Of a stretch of DNA of 64,000 bases, positions 7,894-16,603 are shown piece after piece. This DNA is from an uncultured Phocaeicola sp. (GTDB taxonomy: Bacteria; Bacteroidota; Bacteroidia; Bacteroidales; Bacteroidaceae). Each line of letters begins with the position of its first letter. Within the stretch, counting starts at the first letter, position 1. The notes under the pieces are model-generated. The model saw only the letters and a program-made list of their open reading frames with translations. It was not told where the DNA came from and made no database searches. The stretch lies in assembly GCA_944321015.1 (NCBI GenBank), contig CALUJS010000007.1, forward strand, positions 27,434-91,433. Reading direction: 5' to 3'. The position numbers and the translations under genes are program-made.

Positions 7894-10092
7894 TTATTCG
7901 GATTCTTTTGCCGTTTGTGTGAAGGTTGTGTACACCACGGAGTAGTCCAGCCTTTTGAGTTCTTCCGACAGGTTTTTCCAGTCGGTCAGGCATTTGTGCT
8001 TTTTGTTTTTCTCGTCGCACGACGTGTCGGGCGGGAGCGCGCGTTGTTCTTCTTCCGTCATGCCTGTGTATCCCAGCATGTAGTGCGAGGCGTTCCATCG
8101 CAGATGTTCTCCGATGGAGAGGTTGACCAGGCAGGCGTGGCGCGCGTCTTGCGAGGGGGCGAACGAAAACTCTTCCGGGCGGGGAAGAGGTTCTTTCAGA
8201 TAGGCCTCGTCGGTCAGCATGCGCTTGGTGTAGCGGTGCAGGCTGTTTTCCATGTCCTGGAACTCTTTCCGATACAGGCTTTGCCGGCGCAGGGCGGCTG
8301 TGGCGGCGTCGGTCGCTTCCAGGCTTTGCGCGCGGCGTTCCTCCCAGGTGCATCCGTTCGTCAGGCCGAGCGTGCGGTTGTAGTTCGTGTAGAACAGTCG
8401 TGCCATCGCGCGCAGTTCGTTGTCCACGATTGTCCGTTTGGAATAAAGTTCGGCCGTGGTTCCGAACGGGGTGATTACTCCCTTGCTGTGTTTGGCTATC
8501 TGCATCAGCTGCGTTTCGTTTTCGGCGTCATACGAGCGGACGAATATGCCCAGCCGGTTTGTCCCGTCTTTGCGGTGGCGGACGGCATATTGCCAGATGT
8601 CGACGGCCAGTGCGAGGCCGCTTTCATCGTCGCCCGGAGCGATGACGACATAGTTGAGCGAGTCGATGAGGCTGCCCAGCCTGTCCCAGAAGGCTTGCGT
8701 GTGTATGTCCTCCTGAATGAACGTGACGTCTTTGCCGGCCGCCGTGCGCAGGGCCGGTGTCCGTCGGCAGAAGGAGGCTCCGAGCTCGTTCATGCGGCGG
8801 TCTACGATGAAATGGCGCGCGGGGCTTTGTTGCCCGTCGGCACCGGCGAACGCGCTGAACTCGTAGAGGAAACGGAATGCGTTCTGTCCTGTTTCTCCGA
8901 AGCCGATTGTCAGAGAGGTGAAAGTCGATGTCACGCATCCCAGCCGTTTGTTGGTCTCCACAAAGCGGATGGGATGAGCCTTGTAGGCGTGTGGGTCGTT
9001 GTCGTCGCGCATCAGTTTCAAGGCATTGGCGGCCAGTTGTCCTTCGTGCACCAGATGGACTTCGGCGCAAGTCACTGCGTAGACCGAACGATTGACCGGA
9101 GTAGATTGCGCCTGGCAATAGACCACCGGGCGGATGTTGACGAAAACTCTGTCCTGCAAGACGTTGAGCACGGCCTTGACGTTGTCTTTCCCGTTGCGCG
9201 ACAAGAAGAAGAGCCGCACGCACGACGCGTGGCGCATGATGGGGCGCAGGGCCTGCAGTTCGAGGCTGTCCAGCGCGTTGCGGTTTGCATGTTCCATCCT
9301 GTGCGGGAGCGACGCGCTGTGCATCAGGATGGATTTCAGTCCTGTCATGCGTTGCACCTGTTCGGTCTTGTAGGAGAACAGTCCGAAGATGTGGCTGAAA
9401 CTCATGCGTTGCGCTTCGTGGTGTTCTTCGCCGGGCATGTCGATGAAGACGATGCGTTCCTTGGCGTTGCCGACGGAGTGCTCGTAAAGGTCGCGGGCGG
9501 TCATCAGGCTGCGCTCGTCGACGCCGAAAAAGATGTTGACCGTTCGCGACGAAGGGAACAGCGTCCACATCTTCCGCCGTATCCAGAATATGATGCGCCG
9601 CCAGAAACAGTTGATGGCAAACGATGCGCTGACGGCCACGGCCGAGAAGTGGGTCAGGGCGAAGAGCGCCATGTAGATGGGATTGTCCTTGCAATGCTCG
9701 TCCACCTCGAGCAGGTCGGAATGTGACACAAACATCTCCAACGACGAAAGGAACGGTCGGAACAGCAGTGCCGTCAGCGACCGGCTCGTCCCTTCCCAGA
9801 AGAAGCCGACGAGATAGAGCAGGTAGCCTGCTACAAAGGTCGTCGCGGCCCACCATTTGAACGCTTTCCTGCCGTGGCTGCGCCGACGGTAAGATTCGTG
9901 CCGGCACGCATACTGCGCGACGTGTGCGAGCAAGGCGACAAGCGAAACGACACAGACAATCGTGCCGATGCAGAGGATGAACCATGCCACGTGTTGCATC
10001 CAAGGGAAGCCGTGGGCGATATCCGGCGATGGTTGGAAGAGTTGTTCCAGATTTCGGCCGATGTCCTGAAAGAGTTCGTTCTCGTGTTTCAT
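7894..10092 (-). CDS. Membrane protein with two TrkA-N-like domains and a C-terminal RyR-like domain
   Basis: 732 residues. About three membrane helices are predicted near 34-58, 79-101 and 140-165. Two Rossmann-type regions follow: one starting TVNIFFGVDE (184-193) and a clearer one with the nucleotide loop LTIGFGETGQNAF (394-406), as in TrkA-N/RCK domains of potassium channels. The C-terminus (about 655-725) has WNASHYMLGY, then HKCLTDWKNLSEELKRLDY, which mirrors the RyR pattern HPCLxPYxELPxxEKxYDR. The start is 12 bp from the stop of the small RyR-domain gene, so the two form an operon. I infer a nucleotide- or ligand-gated membrane sensor or ion-flux protein; no pore signature is obvious and no substrate can be assigned. 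Confidence 0.75.
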   Translation of the reverse strand: MKHENELFQDIGRNLEQLFQPSPDIAHGFPWMQHVAWFILCIGTIVCVVSLVALLAHVAQYACRHESYRRRSHGRKAFKWWAATTFVAGYLLYLVGFFWEGTSRSLTALLFRPFLSSLEMFVSHSDLLEVDEHCKDNPIYMALFALTHFSAVAVSASFAINCFWRRIIFWIRRKMWTLFPSSRTVNIFFGVDERSLMTARDLYEHSVGNAKERIVFIDMPGEEHHEAQRMSFSHIFGLFSYKTEQVQRMTGLKSILMHSASLPHRMEHANRNALDSLELQALRPIMRHASCVRLFFLSRNGKDNVKAVLNVLQDRVFVNIRPVVYCQAQSTPVNRSVYAVTCAEVHLVHEGQLAANALKLMRDDNDPHAYKAHPIRFVETNKRLGCVTSTFTSLTIGFGETGQNAFRFLYEFSAFAGADGQQSPARHFIVDRRMNELGASFCRRTPALRTAAGKDVTFIQEDIHTQAFWDRLGSLIDSLNYVVIAPGDDESGLALAVDIWQYAVRHRKDGTNRLGIFVRSYDAENETQLMQIAKHSKGVITPFGTTAELYSKRTIVDNELRAMARLFYTNYNRTLGLTNGCTWEERRAQSLEATDAATAALRRQSLYRKEFQDMENSLHRYTKRMLTDEAYLKEPLPRPEEFSFAPSQDARHACLVNLSIGEHLRWNASHYMLGYTGMTEEEQRALPPDTSCDEKNKKHKCLTDWKNLSEELKRLDYSVVYTTFTQTAKESE

Positions 10093-10104
10093 ATCTTTGG
10101 TGAT

Positions 10105-10404
10105 TTAGCGTTTTTTCTTGATTTCATATCCCATCTTGATGGCCATCTTCAATGTCGTGGCCGCAGTGTTGCGGTCGTATTCCTTTTCGCTTTCGGGCAG
10201 TTCTTCATAAGGCATCAGGCAGGGATGGGTCTTGCTTGCGTCGTTCCGTTCGCGGCCGTATGTCCATCCTTCGTCGAGGCGGGCCTGCGCCCATGTGTCG
10301 TGTACGTTTCTGGCTATTTGTTCCAGCAGGTCGTTGAGCTCGTCGGGCAGGCGGATGTCGCTCAGGTCTTGAGCTTCGGGCGTGTAGCCGTTGTTCTTGT
10401 CCAT
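10105..10404 (-). CDS. Small RyR-domain protein (PF02026 type)
   Basis: 99 residues from the ATG at 10404. The frame extends to a TTG at 10437 next to the upstream stop, but conserved sequence begins after the ATG. Almost the whole protein is one RyR domain: IARNVHDTWAQARLDEGWTY, then THPCLMPYEELPESEKEYDR, ending in a basic KKKR tail. The domain is named after its repeats in ryanodine receptors and is also found as stand-alone bacterial proteins, including in Bacteroides. No signal peptide is seen, so it is probably cytoplasmic. It lies 12 bp upstream of a TrkA-N membrane protein with its own RyR-like tail and is its likely partner. Confidence 0.9.
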   Translation of the reverse strand: MDKNNGYTPEAQDLSDIRLPDELNDLLEQIARNVHDTWAQARLDEGWTYGRERNDASKTHPCLMPYEELPESEKEYDRNTAATTLKMAIKMGYEIKKKR

Positions 10405-10437
10405 GTGTGTGTTGTTATGTCGTATATGTCGGGTCAA

Positions 10438-12042
10438 TCATTCTGCGGCGGTGATGCGCAACAGCAGGTAGGGTTGTGAGGGCAGGGGCACGCTGCGGTG
10501 CAGGCGGTCGAAGATGCGGTCGCGCACGGGCGCGCCGGTCTCGAACGTGACGGGGCATGGCGTCACCGTCATGTTCCACGTGTCGATGACCTCCACGCGG
10601 AAGCGCATGCCTTCGCGCAGACGGCCGTAACCGGCATTCTTCACGGGCAGTTCAAACGTCCAGGCGTCGGGCACTTCTTTTCCTAAATAAATCAGGTAAT
10701 AGCCGTCGCCCGCTGTGCTGGTTTGTGTGTCCCAGCTGCTGTCGGCCAGCTGAAGCGAGTGGGGCAGGGCGTTGAGTATGTCGAGCGTAAAACCGATGCG
10801 CCGCCATGCCTCGCCCTGAAATGTGCCGCCCACGGCCAGAAAGTCGTGCGAATAATCGTTCGGCCCCTCTACCATGTAGCATTCGCCGTGGCCCACGTAG
10901 GTGCCGGCTATCAGGCCCTGCCACATGCGATAGACAAACTCCTCTCCGCTGAGGCTTCCCCAACGGTTGTCCATGTTGCCCTCGTAGCACACCTCGTCGA
11001 ACACAACGGGTTTGCGGTAGATGTTGCGCACGGTGGCCGCCCGTCCGAACCCTTCGACGGGAGCCTGGTCTTGCACGCTGGCATGGGTGAACTCCGGCAG
11101 CCAGTAGGCATAATATTTGGCCGTATGGCTGTGGATGGAGCACAGGTGGCGGTAAGGGTCGTTCTGCACCACGGTGCGGGCAAAGCCGTTCCAGTCGTCC
11201 ACCGTCAGGGTACGCATAAAGTCGTATTCGTTGGCCAACGACCACCATACGTTGCGAAACGCGGCCAGGCGCGCCGTGGCATAGCGCAGGAAGCGGTGGC
11301 GGGCTTCCACCGGCATACGGTCGAATCCCCATCGGCCCTCGTCGTAGGGGTGGAAGAGGATGAGGTCGGCTTCAACGCCGATGGCGGCCAGGCGGTCGAT
11401 GCATTCCTCCACATGGGTGAAGTAGTCGGGGTTGAAGCGGGTGTAATCCCACTCATACACGCGCTTTCCGTTGGCGTCGGTGGTGATTTTTTTGATTTCG
11501 TAGGGGAAACGGGCCGGTTCGGGATGTGCCGGGTCGAAGTTTTGCACGAAGAAGAGCATACGCAGCTTATTGAAGCGGGCTTGTGCCATGCTCTGCACCG
11601 TGCGGGCAACGAGGGAGTCGGGCTCGTGCATCCAGTTGTAGGCTGTGGTTCCCATGGGATAATAGCGTGTTCCGTCCGCATAGCGGAAGGCATACAGTCC
11701 GTCGGTGCCGACCGGACCGTGATTGCCCGCTGTGGGGGGAGTGCAGGTGAAGTGTCCTTTCTTGTCGTTCAGTGCCGGCAGAGGGCTGTGTGTGGCATAG
11801 CGCCATTCTCCTTCGCTCGTCGGCATGAAGCGCACACGGAAGGTGTTGCCGCCATCGTAGAAGCCGCGCACGGTGTAGGTGGTGTTCGGGCCGGTGAAAG
11901 TGGCGGTCAGTTCGGTGTCGAATGGGTTGTTTCCCGGCGTGGCATGCAGGGTGAGTTCGAATCGTCCCCAACGTTCCACCCGTTCTTGGGCCGCGCAGTT
12001 GAGGCTCAGCAGTAAGGCGGCCAGGAGGAGATGCAGTTTCAT
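10438..12042 (-). CDS. Secreted glycoside hydrolase-like protein (DUF5060 - DUF4038 - DUF5605 type)
   Basis: 534 residues with a signal peptide (MKLHLLLAALLLSLNCAAQ). An N-terminal beta-sandwich of DUF5060 type (about 22-115, FELTLHATPGNNPFDTELTATF) is followed by an (alpha/beta)8-barrel like the DUF4038 apiosidase-like group (about 120-430), with acidic motifs WWSLANEYDF and VFDEVCYEG that are good candidates for the catalytic acids, and a C-terminal beta domain. Probably a periplasmic or surface glycosidase; the substrate is unknown. It lies 93 bp downstream of the transaldolase gene, and its stop is immediately upstream of the RyR pair on the same strand. Confidence 0.8.
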   Translation of the reverse strand: MKLHLLLAALLLSLNCAAQERVERWGRFELTLHATPGNNPFDTELTATFTGPNTTYTVRGFYDGGNTFRVRFMPTSEGEWRYATHSPLPALNDKKGHFTCTPPTAGNHGPVGTDGLYAFRYADGTRYYPMGTTAYNWMHEPDSLVARTVQSMAQARFNKLRMLFFVQNFDPAHPEPARFPYEIKKITTDANGKRVYEWDYTRFNPDYFTHVEECIDRLAAIGVEADLILFHPYDEGRWGFDRMPVEARHRFLRYATARLAAFRNVWWSLANEYDFMRTLTVDDWNGFARTVVQNDPYRHLCSIHSHTAKYYAYWLPEFTHASVQDQAPVEGFGRAATVRNIYRKPVVFDEVCYEGNMDNRWGSLSGEEFVYRMWQGLIAGTYVGHGECYMVEGPNDYSHDFLAVGGTFQGEAWRRIGFTLDILNALPHSLQLADSSWDTQTSTAGDGYYLIYLGKEVPDAWTFELPVKNAGYGRLREGMRFRVEVIDTWNMTVTPCPVTFETGAPVRDRIFDRLHRSVPLPSQPYLLLRITAAE

Positions 12043-12135
12043 AAGCTGTGAGATTAAGGTTGATGCGCAGATGGCGCCGACAACACGGCCGGAGCCATGC
12101 TGTGGGCGCCATCATGTGCATACGAAGAATGTTTC

Positions 12136-12792
12136 TTATCCGTTTACGCGTTTGTAGTCGGCCAGGAAAGTAGCCAGTCCGGAGTCGGTCAACGGGTGCT
12201 TCAGCAAGCCTTTGATGGCAGACAGAGGACAAGTCACCACGTCGGCGCCCACTTCGGCACAGGCAATGATGTGCTGTGTGTGGCGGATGGAGGCGGCCAG
12301 AACCTGAGTCTTGAAGCCATAGGTGCGATAGATGTCCACAATCTGGGAGATGAGGGCCACGCCGTCACTGCTGATGTCGTCCAAGCGGCCGACGAAAGGC
12401 GATACGTAGGTGGCTCCTGCCTTGGCGGCCAACAAAGCTTGTCCGGCAGAGAACACCAGCGTGCAGTTGGTACGGATGCCTTTGTCGGTGAAATATTTGA
12501 TGGCTTTGATGCCGTCGGCAATGCAAGGAACCTTCACCACGATGTGGGGATTGAGCGCGGCGAGTTCCTCGCCTTCGCGTATCATGCCCTCGTAGTCGGT
12601 GGCAATCACTTCGGCGCTCACGTCGCCGTTGACAATGTTACAGATATCCACATAGTGTTTGCGTTGGTTCTCCACGCCTTTGATGCCTTCTTTGGCCATC
12701 AGTGAGGGGTTGGTCGTCACGCCGTCGAGCACGCCCATGGCGTTGGCCTCGCGAATCTGCTCCAGGTTGGCAGTGTCAATAAAGAATTTCAT
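12136..12792 (-). CDS. tal: Small transaldolase / fructose-6-phosphate aldolase family protein
   Basis: 218 residues, the length of the short TalC/FSA (MipB) class. It opens [13 protein letters not shown] with TTNPSL at 26-31, and the Schiff-base lysine is Lys87 in IVVKVPC. Its role is three-carbon transfer in the non-oxidative pentose phosphate pathway; the family also contains fructose-6-phosphate aldolases and sequence alone does not separate the two fully. Cytoplasmic. It lies 129 bp downstream of the HU gene, with a perfect 12-bp inverted repeat in between. Confidence 0.92.
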   Translation of the reverse strand: MKFFIDTANLEQIREANAMGVLDGVTTNPSLMAKEGIKGVENQRKHYVDICNIVNGDVSAEVIATDYEGMIREGEELAALNPHIVVKVPCIADGIKAIKYFTDKGIRTNCTLVFSAGQALLAAKAGATYVSPFVGRLDDISSDGVALISQIVDIYRTYGFKTQVLAASIRHTQHIIACAEVGADVVTCPLSAIKGLLKHPLTDSGLATFLADYKRVNG

Positions 12793-12844
12793 ACGTAATA
12801 GATTTTATATGTTAGATTGATAGTTCGCCCGTGGTTCGATATAA

Positions 12845-12885
12845 CTTAGGCACGGAGTCTGCGTGTACGTCAGTCCGTGCCTAAG
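12845..12885. terminator. Perfect 12-bp inverted repeat between hup and tal
   Basis: 12845-12856 (CTTAGGCACGGA) and 12874-12885 are exact reverse complements separated by 17 nt. In the minus-strand transcript this hairpin follows the HU stop by about 36 nt and precedes tal. There is no strong U-tract after it, so it may be a Rho-independent terminator of weak type or an RNA-processing hairpin. Confidence 0.55.
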
Positions 12886-12921
12886 CTTATGTCCTAAAAA
12901 AGCTTCACTGTCGTGGCAGGA

Positions 12922-13194
12922 TTATTGCACGGCGCTTTCCAGTTCGTTTCCGGCTTTGAACTTCACCACCTTCTTGGCGGGGATGGTGATGGTTTGTTTG
13001 GTCGAGGGGTTGATGCCGGTGCGTTCGCCGCGTTCTGCAACCAAGAGTGTGCCGAAGCCTACCAAGGCCACTTTGTCGCCTTCTTTGAGCGCTGCCGATA
13101 CGGCAGAGATAAATGCATCCAGCGCTTTCTTCGAATCGGCTTTGCTCAATCCCGATTCAGCAGCCATTGCATTGATGAGTTCTGACTTGTTCAT
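12922..13194 (-). CDS. hup: HU-family DNA-binding protein
   Basis: 90 residues, the exact size of bacterial HU. It starts MNKSELINAMAAESGLSKADSKKALD and has the glycine-centred hinge GFGTL and the DNA-intercalating arm region ending in GINPSTKQTITIPAKKVVKFKAG. It forms dimers that bend and compact DNA. A near-perfect Bacteroidota promoter lies upstream. Confidence 0.96.
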   Translation of the reverse strand: MNKSELINAMAAESGLSKADSKKALDAFISAVSAALKEGDKVALVGFGTLLVAERGERTGINPSTKQTITIPAKKVVKFKAGNELESAVQ

Positions 13195-13250
13195 AATAGT
13201 ATTTTTGATTAGTGTATGTAAGATGCAAGTTTACGATTACAAATGCCTGA

Positions 13251-13281
13251 CAAAGATAGGGCTTCGCGGGTTAGAAACAAA
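13251..13281 (-). promoter_or_regulatory. hup promoter, consensus -33/-7
   Basis: On the minus strand TTTG (13278-13281) is followed after exactly 19 nt by TATCTTTG (13251-13258), an ideal match to the Bacteroidota primary-sigma consensus TTTG-N19-TAnnTTTG. It lies 57 nt upstream of the HU ATG. Confidence 0.85.
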
Positions 13282-13405
13282 TAATATGAGCGAAAAATCA
13301 TGCTTCGGATGCAAAAAAAATCAAAGATAAAAGGCTTCGCTGCCCGTGAACAGAATATTTTCGTACTTTCGCACCCATATTGATAACTTCTCCATACCGA
13401 ATGAT

Positions 13406-14080
13406 ATGAATCAGATACCTCCTGTCACCAAGAATTTGCTTATCATCAACGTGCTGTTTTTTCTGGCCGCGATCGTGGCGCCCAAGTATGGCCTTGACCT
13501 GACCGAAGTGCTGGGACTGCACTTCTTTATGGCTTCGGACTTTCACGTCTATCAGTTTCTCACCTACATGTTCATGCACGGCGGTTTTGCCCATCTGTTC
13601 TTCAACATGTTTGCCTTGTGGATGTTCGGATGCACGCTGGAGCGCGTGTTCGGCCCGCGGCGTTTCCTGCTGTTCTACATGGTGTGCGGACTGGGCGCCG
13701 GACTGGTGCAGGAGGTGGTGCAATATCTTGAATACGTCTTTGTGTTTTCCAATTACGACAGCGTGAACACCGGGGTGGCCATCATCCCCATGAGCGAATA
13801 TCTGAACCTGATGACGACCGTGGGCGCGTCGGGCGCCATCTACGGCATCCTGCTGGGATTCGGCCTGCTGTTCCCCAACCAGCCCATGTTCATCTTCCCG
13901 CTGCCCATGCCCATCAAGGCGAAATGGTTTGTCATCGGCTACGTGGTCATCGAGTTGCTGCTCGGCCTGCAGGGGAGCGACGGCGTGGCACACTTCGCGC
14001 ACCTGGGCGGCATGCTCTTCGGATTCCTGCTAATCGTTTACTGGCGTAAAAAGTACCGCAATGGGCAATATCGTTACTGA
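13406..14080 (+). CDS. Rhomboid family intramembrane serine protease
   Basis: 224 residues from the ATG at 13406 (MNQIPPVTKNLLIIN). The frame is open from 13346, but those 20 residues are polar and not rhomboid-like. About six membrane helices. The catalytic Ser142 lies in GASGAIYG and the partner His199 in AHFAHLGGML, with the family motif HGGFAHLFFNMFALWMFG between helices. Rhomboids cleave membrane-embedded substrates; the substrate here is unknown. The gene overlaps the next rhomboid by 20 bp. Confidence 0.92.
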   Translation: MNQIPPVTKNLLIINVLFFLAAIVAPKYGLDLTEVLGLHFFMASDFHVYQFLTYMFMHGGFAHLFFNMFALWMFGCTLERVFGPRRFLLFYMVCGLGAGLVQEVVQYLEYVFVFSNYDSVNTGVAIIPMSEYLNLMTTVGASGAIYGILLGFGLLFPNQPMFIFPLPMPIKAKWFVIGYVVIELLLGLQGSDGVAHFAHLGGMLFGFLLIVYWRKKYRNGQYRY

Positions 14081-14948
14081 GCTGCGCGGCCGCTTCCGCA
14101 GGGGCGACATCGTGACGCGCCTATTATATATTAATGTGGGCATCTTTCTGCTGACCACGTTGCTCGACGTGTTTCTCCGGCTCATGGACGTGCATTATCC
14201 CTTCCTGCGCTGGGGAGAGTGTCCGGCCGGCTTCGCGCAGCTGTTGCGGCAGCCGTGGTCGCTGGTGACTTACATGTTCGTCCATGCCGACGTGTGGCAT
14301 ATTCTCTTCAACATGTTGTGGCTTTACTGGTTCGGGCAGATGTTCCGCTATTTCTTTTCCGACCGTCATCTCTGCGGGCTGTACATCCTGGGCGGGTTGT
14401 GCGGAGGATTGCTCTACATGGCGGCCTACAACGTTTTTCCTTACTTCCGGCCCTTCGTAGGCTCCTCCTACCTGCTGGGCGCGTCGGCTTCGGTGCTGGC
14501 CATTGCGGTGGCCACGGCGGTGCGCGAGCCGGACTATCGCGTGAATCTGCTCTTTCTGGGCAGTGTGCGCCTGAAATATCTGACGCTCGTGCTGGTGTTG
14601 CTGGATGTGATGCTGGCCGCTTCGGGCAATGCCGGGGGGCATATCGCCCACTTGGGCGGCGCGTTGGCCGGATATTGGTTTGCCGTCGCCTTCCGTCGCG
14701 GATACGACCCCACGGCGTGGATTAACAGGGTGATAGACTTCTTTGCCGGCAGATGCGTTCCCCGCCGGAGGAAGCCGAAGATGAAGGTGCACTATGGCAA
14801 GCACGCCGCCGATTACGACTACAACGCCCGCCGGCGCGAGCGCGAAGAGGAGATTGACCGCATCTTGGACAAGCTCAAGAAGTCGGGCTACGGCAGCCTC
14901 ACGGCCGAGGAGAAGCAGGCCCTTTTCGACGAAAGCAAACGATTGTAA
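14061..14948 (+). CDS. Second rhomboid family protease with C-terminal cytosolic extension
   Basis: 295 residues. About six membrane helices with HADVWHILFNMLWLYWFG, a nucleophile motif GASAS (Ser142) and His197 in GHIAHLGGALAG. A charged tail of about 80 residues (from 215) is rich in Arg/Lys/Glu and contains YDYNARRREREEEIDRILDK, predicted to be helical and soluble. The gene starts inside the 3' end of the first rhomboid gene, so the two proteins are probably made together and may act as a pair. Confidence 0.9.
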   Translation: MGNIVTELRGRFRRGDIVTRLLYINVGIFLLTTLLDVFLRLMDVHYPFLRWGECPAGFAQLLRQPWSLVTYMFVHADVWHILFNMLWLYWFGQMFRYFFSDRHLCGLYILGGLCGGLLYMAAYNVFPYFRPFVGSSYLLGASASVLAIAVATAVREPDYRVNLLFLGSVRLKYLTLVLVLLDVMLAASGNAGGHIAHLGGALAGYWFAVAFRRGYDPTAWINRVIDFFAGRCVPRRRKPKMKVHYGKHAADYDYNARRREREEEIDRILDKLKKSGYGSLTAEEKQALFDESKRL

Positions 14949-14953
14949 TCCGG

Positions 14954-16036
14954 ATGAACTGCCTGGGAAAGTTGGTGCGATGGCTTCTGCTGGCCGCCAA
15001 TCTGGCGGTGGTGGGCGGCATGGTGTTCTGTGCCTACAGCCCCCATATCGACCCTGTGCGCCATCCGGTGCAGGCGTGCGCGGGGCTGGCCTTTCCCGTG
15101 TTCTTGTGTGCCGACGTGCTGTTTCTGGCCTTCTGGCTGTTGGCGCATTGGCGTTACGCCCTGGTGCCGCTGGCCGGGATTGCGTGCTGCTGGGGAGCGA
15201 CGAACACCTTCTGTCCGCTCAACCCCGGTCGCGACGAGGCGCCCGACGGCGCCGTCAAGGTGTTGTCGTACAACGTCATGTCGTTTGAGGCCGACCATCC
15301 CGACACGCCCGGCAATCCCAACCGCATCCTGGCTTATCTGCGCGACAGCGGGGCCGACATCATCTGCCTGCAGGAATACATCACCGGCGGACGCCTCAAG
15401 CAGGCGCACATCGAGCGGGTGTTGAAGGACTATCCCTATCACGACGTGCATCGCGTGGGGAAGGGGCCGAACGCCTTGGCCTGCTATTCGCGTTTCCCCA
15501 TCATCGGGGCCGAGCGCGTGGATTACGACAGTCCGTTCAACGGCAGCATGAAATACACCCTGCTGGTGGAAGGCGACACGCTCACGGTGGTGAACAATCA
15601 TTTGGAGTCGAACAAGCTCACGGCCGATGACCGCGAGACATATGTCAACATGCTGACCTCGCCCGAGACCACCGACGTGAAACAAGGCTCGCGCCTGCTG
15701 CTGGGCAAGCTGGCCCGCGCCGCCTCCATCCGTTCGCGCCAGGCCGACGCCATAGCCCGTGCCATCGACGAAACGGGGCGTCGCCGGCTCGTGGTGTGCG
15801 GCGACTTCAACACTTCGGCCATCTCCTACACTTACCGCGTGATAGGTCGCGGACTCGATGATGCCTTTGTCCGTTCGGGCCGGGGTCCCGGCATTTCCTA
15901 CCACCGTAACGGCTTCTACTTCCGCATCGACCACATCCTTGTCAGTCCCGACCTGCGCGCTTACCGTTGCACGGTCGACAACAGCATCTCCAATTCCGAT
16001 CATTACCCCATCTGGTGCTATCTGGCGCCTCGCTGA
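14954..16036 (+). CDS. Endonuclease/exonuclease/phosphatase (EEP) family membrane-anchored protein
   Basis: 360 residues. Three membrane helices in the first about 95 residues are followed by a DNase I-like EEP domain: LSYNVMSFE (about 101-109), ICLQEY for the metal-binding Glu, VVCGDFNTS for the Asp/Asn pair and the terminal SDHYPI. Such proteins hydrolyse phosphodiester bonds in nucleic acids, phospholipids or inositol phosphates; the substrate cannot be read from the sequence. It starts 5 bp after the second rhomboid gene and forms an operon with it. Confidence 0.87.
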   Translation: MNCLGKLVRWLLLAANLAVVGGMVFCAYSPHIDPVRHPVQACAGLAFPVFLCADVLFLAFWLLAHWRYALVPLAGIACCWGATNTFCPLNPGRDEAPDGAVKVLSYNVMSFEADHPDTPGNPNRILAYLRDSGADIICLQEYITGGRLKQAHIERVLKDYPYHDVHRVGKGPNALACYSRFPIIGAERVDYDSPFNGSMKYTLLVEGDTLTVVNNHLESNKLTADDRETYVNMLTSPETTDVKQGSRLLLGKLARAASIRSRQADAIARAIDETGRRRLVVCGDFNTSAISYTYRVIGRGLDDAFVRSGRGPGISYHRNGFYFRIDHILVSPDLRAYRCTVDNSISNSDHYPIWCYLAPR

Positions 16037-16130
16037 ACGCCGCCCGGGGATGTTCCCCCGTTGATGCCCGGGAAGTCCGTTGTTTACTATTTTCTTCCTT
16101 TCCGTTTCCCGTCGTGACGCTTCCCGTTGA

Positions 16131-16232
16131 CGGGCGCGAGCGTCCATATGGCGGGACGTGAGCGGACATATCCGCAGTCGCGGGCGGACATATGGACGCT
16201 CGCACGGGAACATATCGGCAGAGCGGAGGACA
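16131..16232. repeat. 22-bp palindrome array B (4 units)
   Basis: CATAT(G/C) occurs at 16145, 16167, 16189 and 16211, each exactly 22 bp apart, alternating with GC-rich cores such as ACGTGAGCG and GACGCTCGC. A half unit (GGCGCGAGCG) precedes the first copy. It lies about 95 bp after the EEP gene stop. Confidence 0.88.
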
Positions 16233-16538
16233 AATGTCATGTCTGAAACACAATGACTTAACGGCTGTCGGTCGCAGGCCGTCTTCTCAACCTGCCGCCT
16301 TGTCCCCACGTGCTCCGGCGGACTGATTTGTCCGACTTTTTCCATACGTCGGGCCTTCCGCCGTTCTCTTCAGGAGGCCGGCGGCGTCATGCCGGGGCTT
16401 CCGGACACGGCTTCTCGCGGGTTTGTCCTTCCGCGTTGTGCCTCCTTGCGCGGGAGGTGCGGAATGCTCCGGATGTCTGTTTCGGCCTAAAAAACCAAAT
16501 AATTACCGTCATTTTAATTCCCTTGATTGAAAAAAAGC

Positions 16539-16546
16539 TATATTTG
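16539..16546 (+). promoter_or_regulatory. secDF -7 element
   Basis: TATATTTG matches TAnnTTTG and ends 57 nt upstream of the secDF ATG. The -33 element is not clear-cut (TTTA at 16514-16517 is the best candidate, 21 nt upstream). Confidence 0.55.
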
Positions 16547-16603
16547 CAACCTTGAAAAGAAGCATATTAACAAAAGAAAACAAAATAAATAACGTAAAGT
16601 AAC

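Larger units (their letters stand above)
16037..16603. other. Intergenic region: 22-bp array, otherwise featureless, with secDF promoter
   Basis: A 567-bp gap. It holds array B (16131-16232) and the secDF promoter-like TATATTTG (16539-16546). The GC-rich stretch 16240-16490 shows no convincing gene on either strand, and I see no RNA gene in it. Confidence 0.6.

Noticed and set aside
7828..9726. 632-codon plus-strand open frame opposite the TrkA-N/RyR gene
   Set aside because: It starts inside repeat array A and lacks domains; the minus-strand product has clear Rossmann and membrane features.
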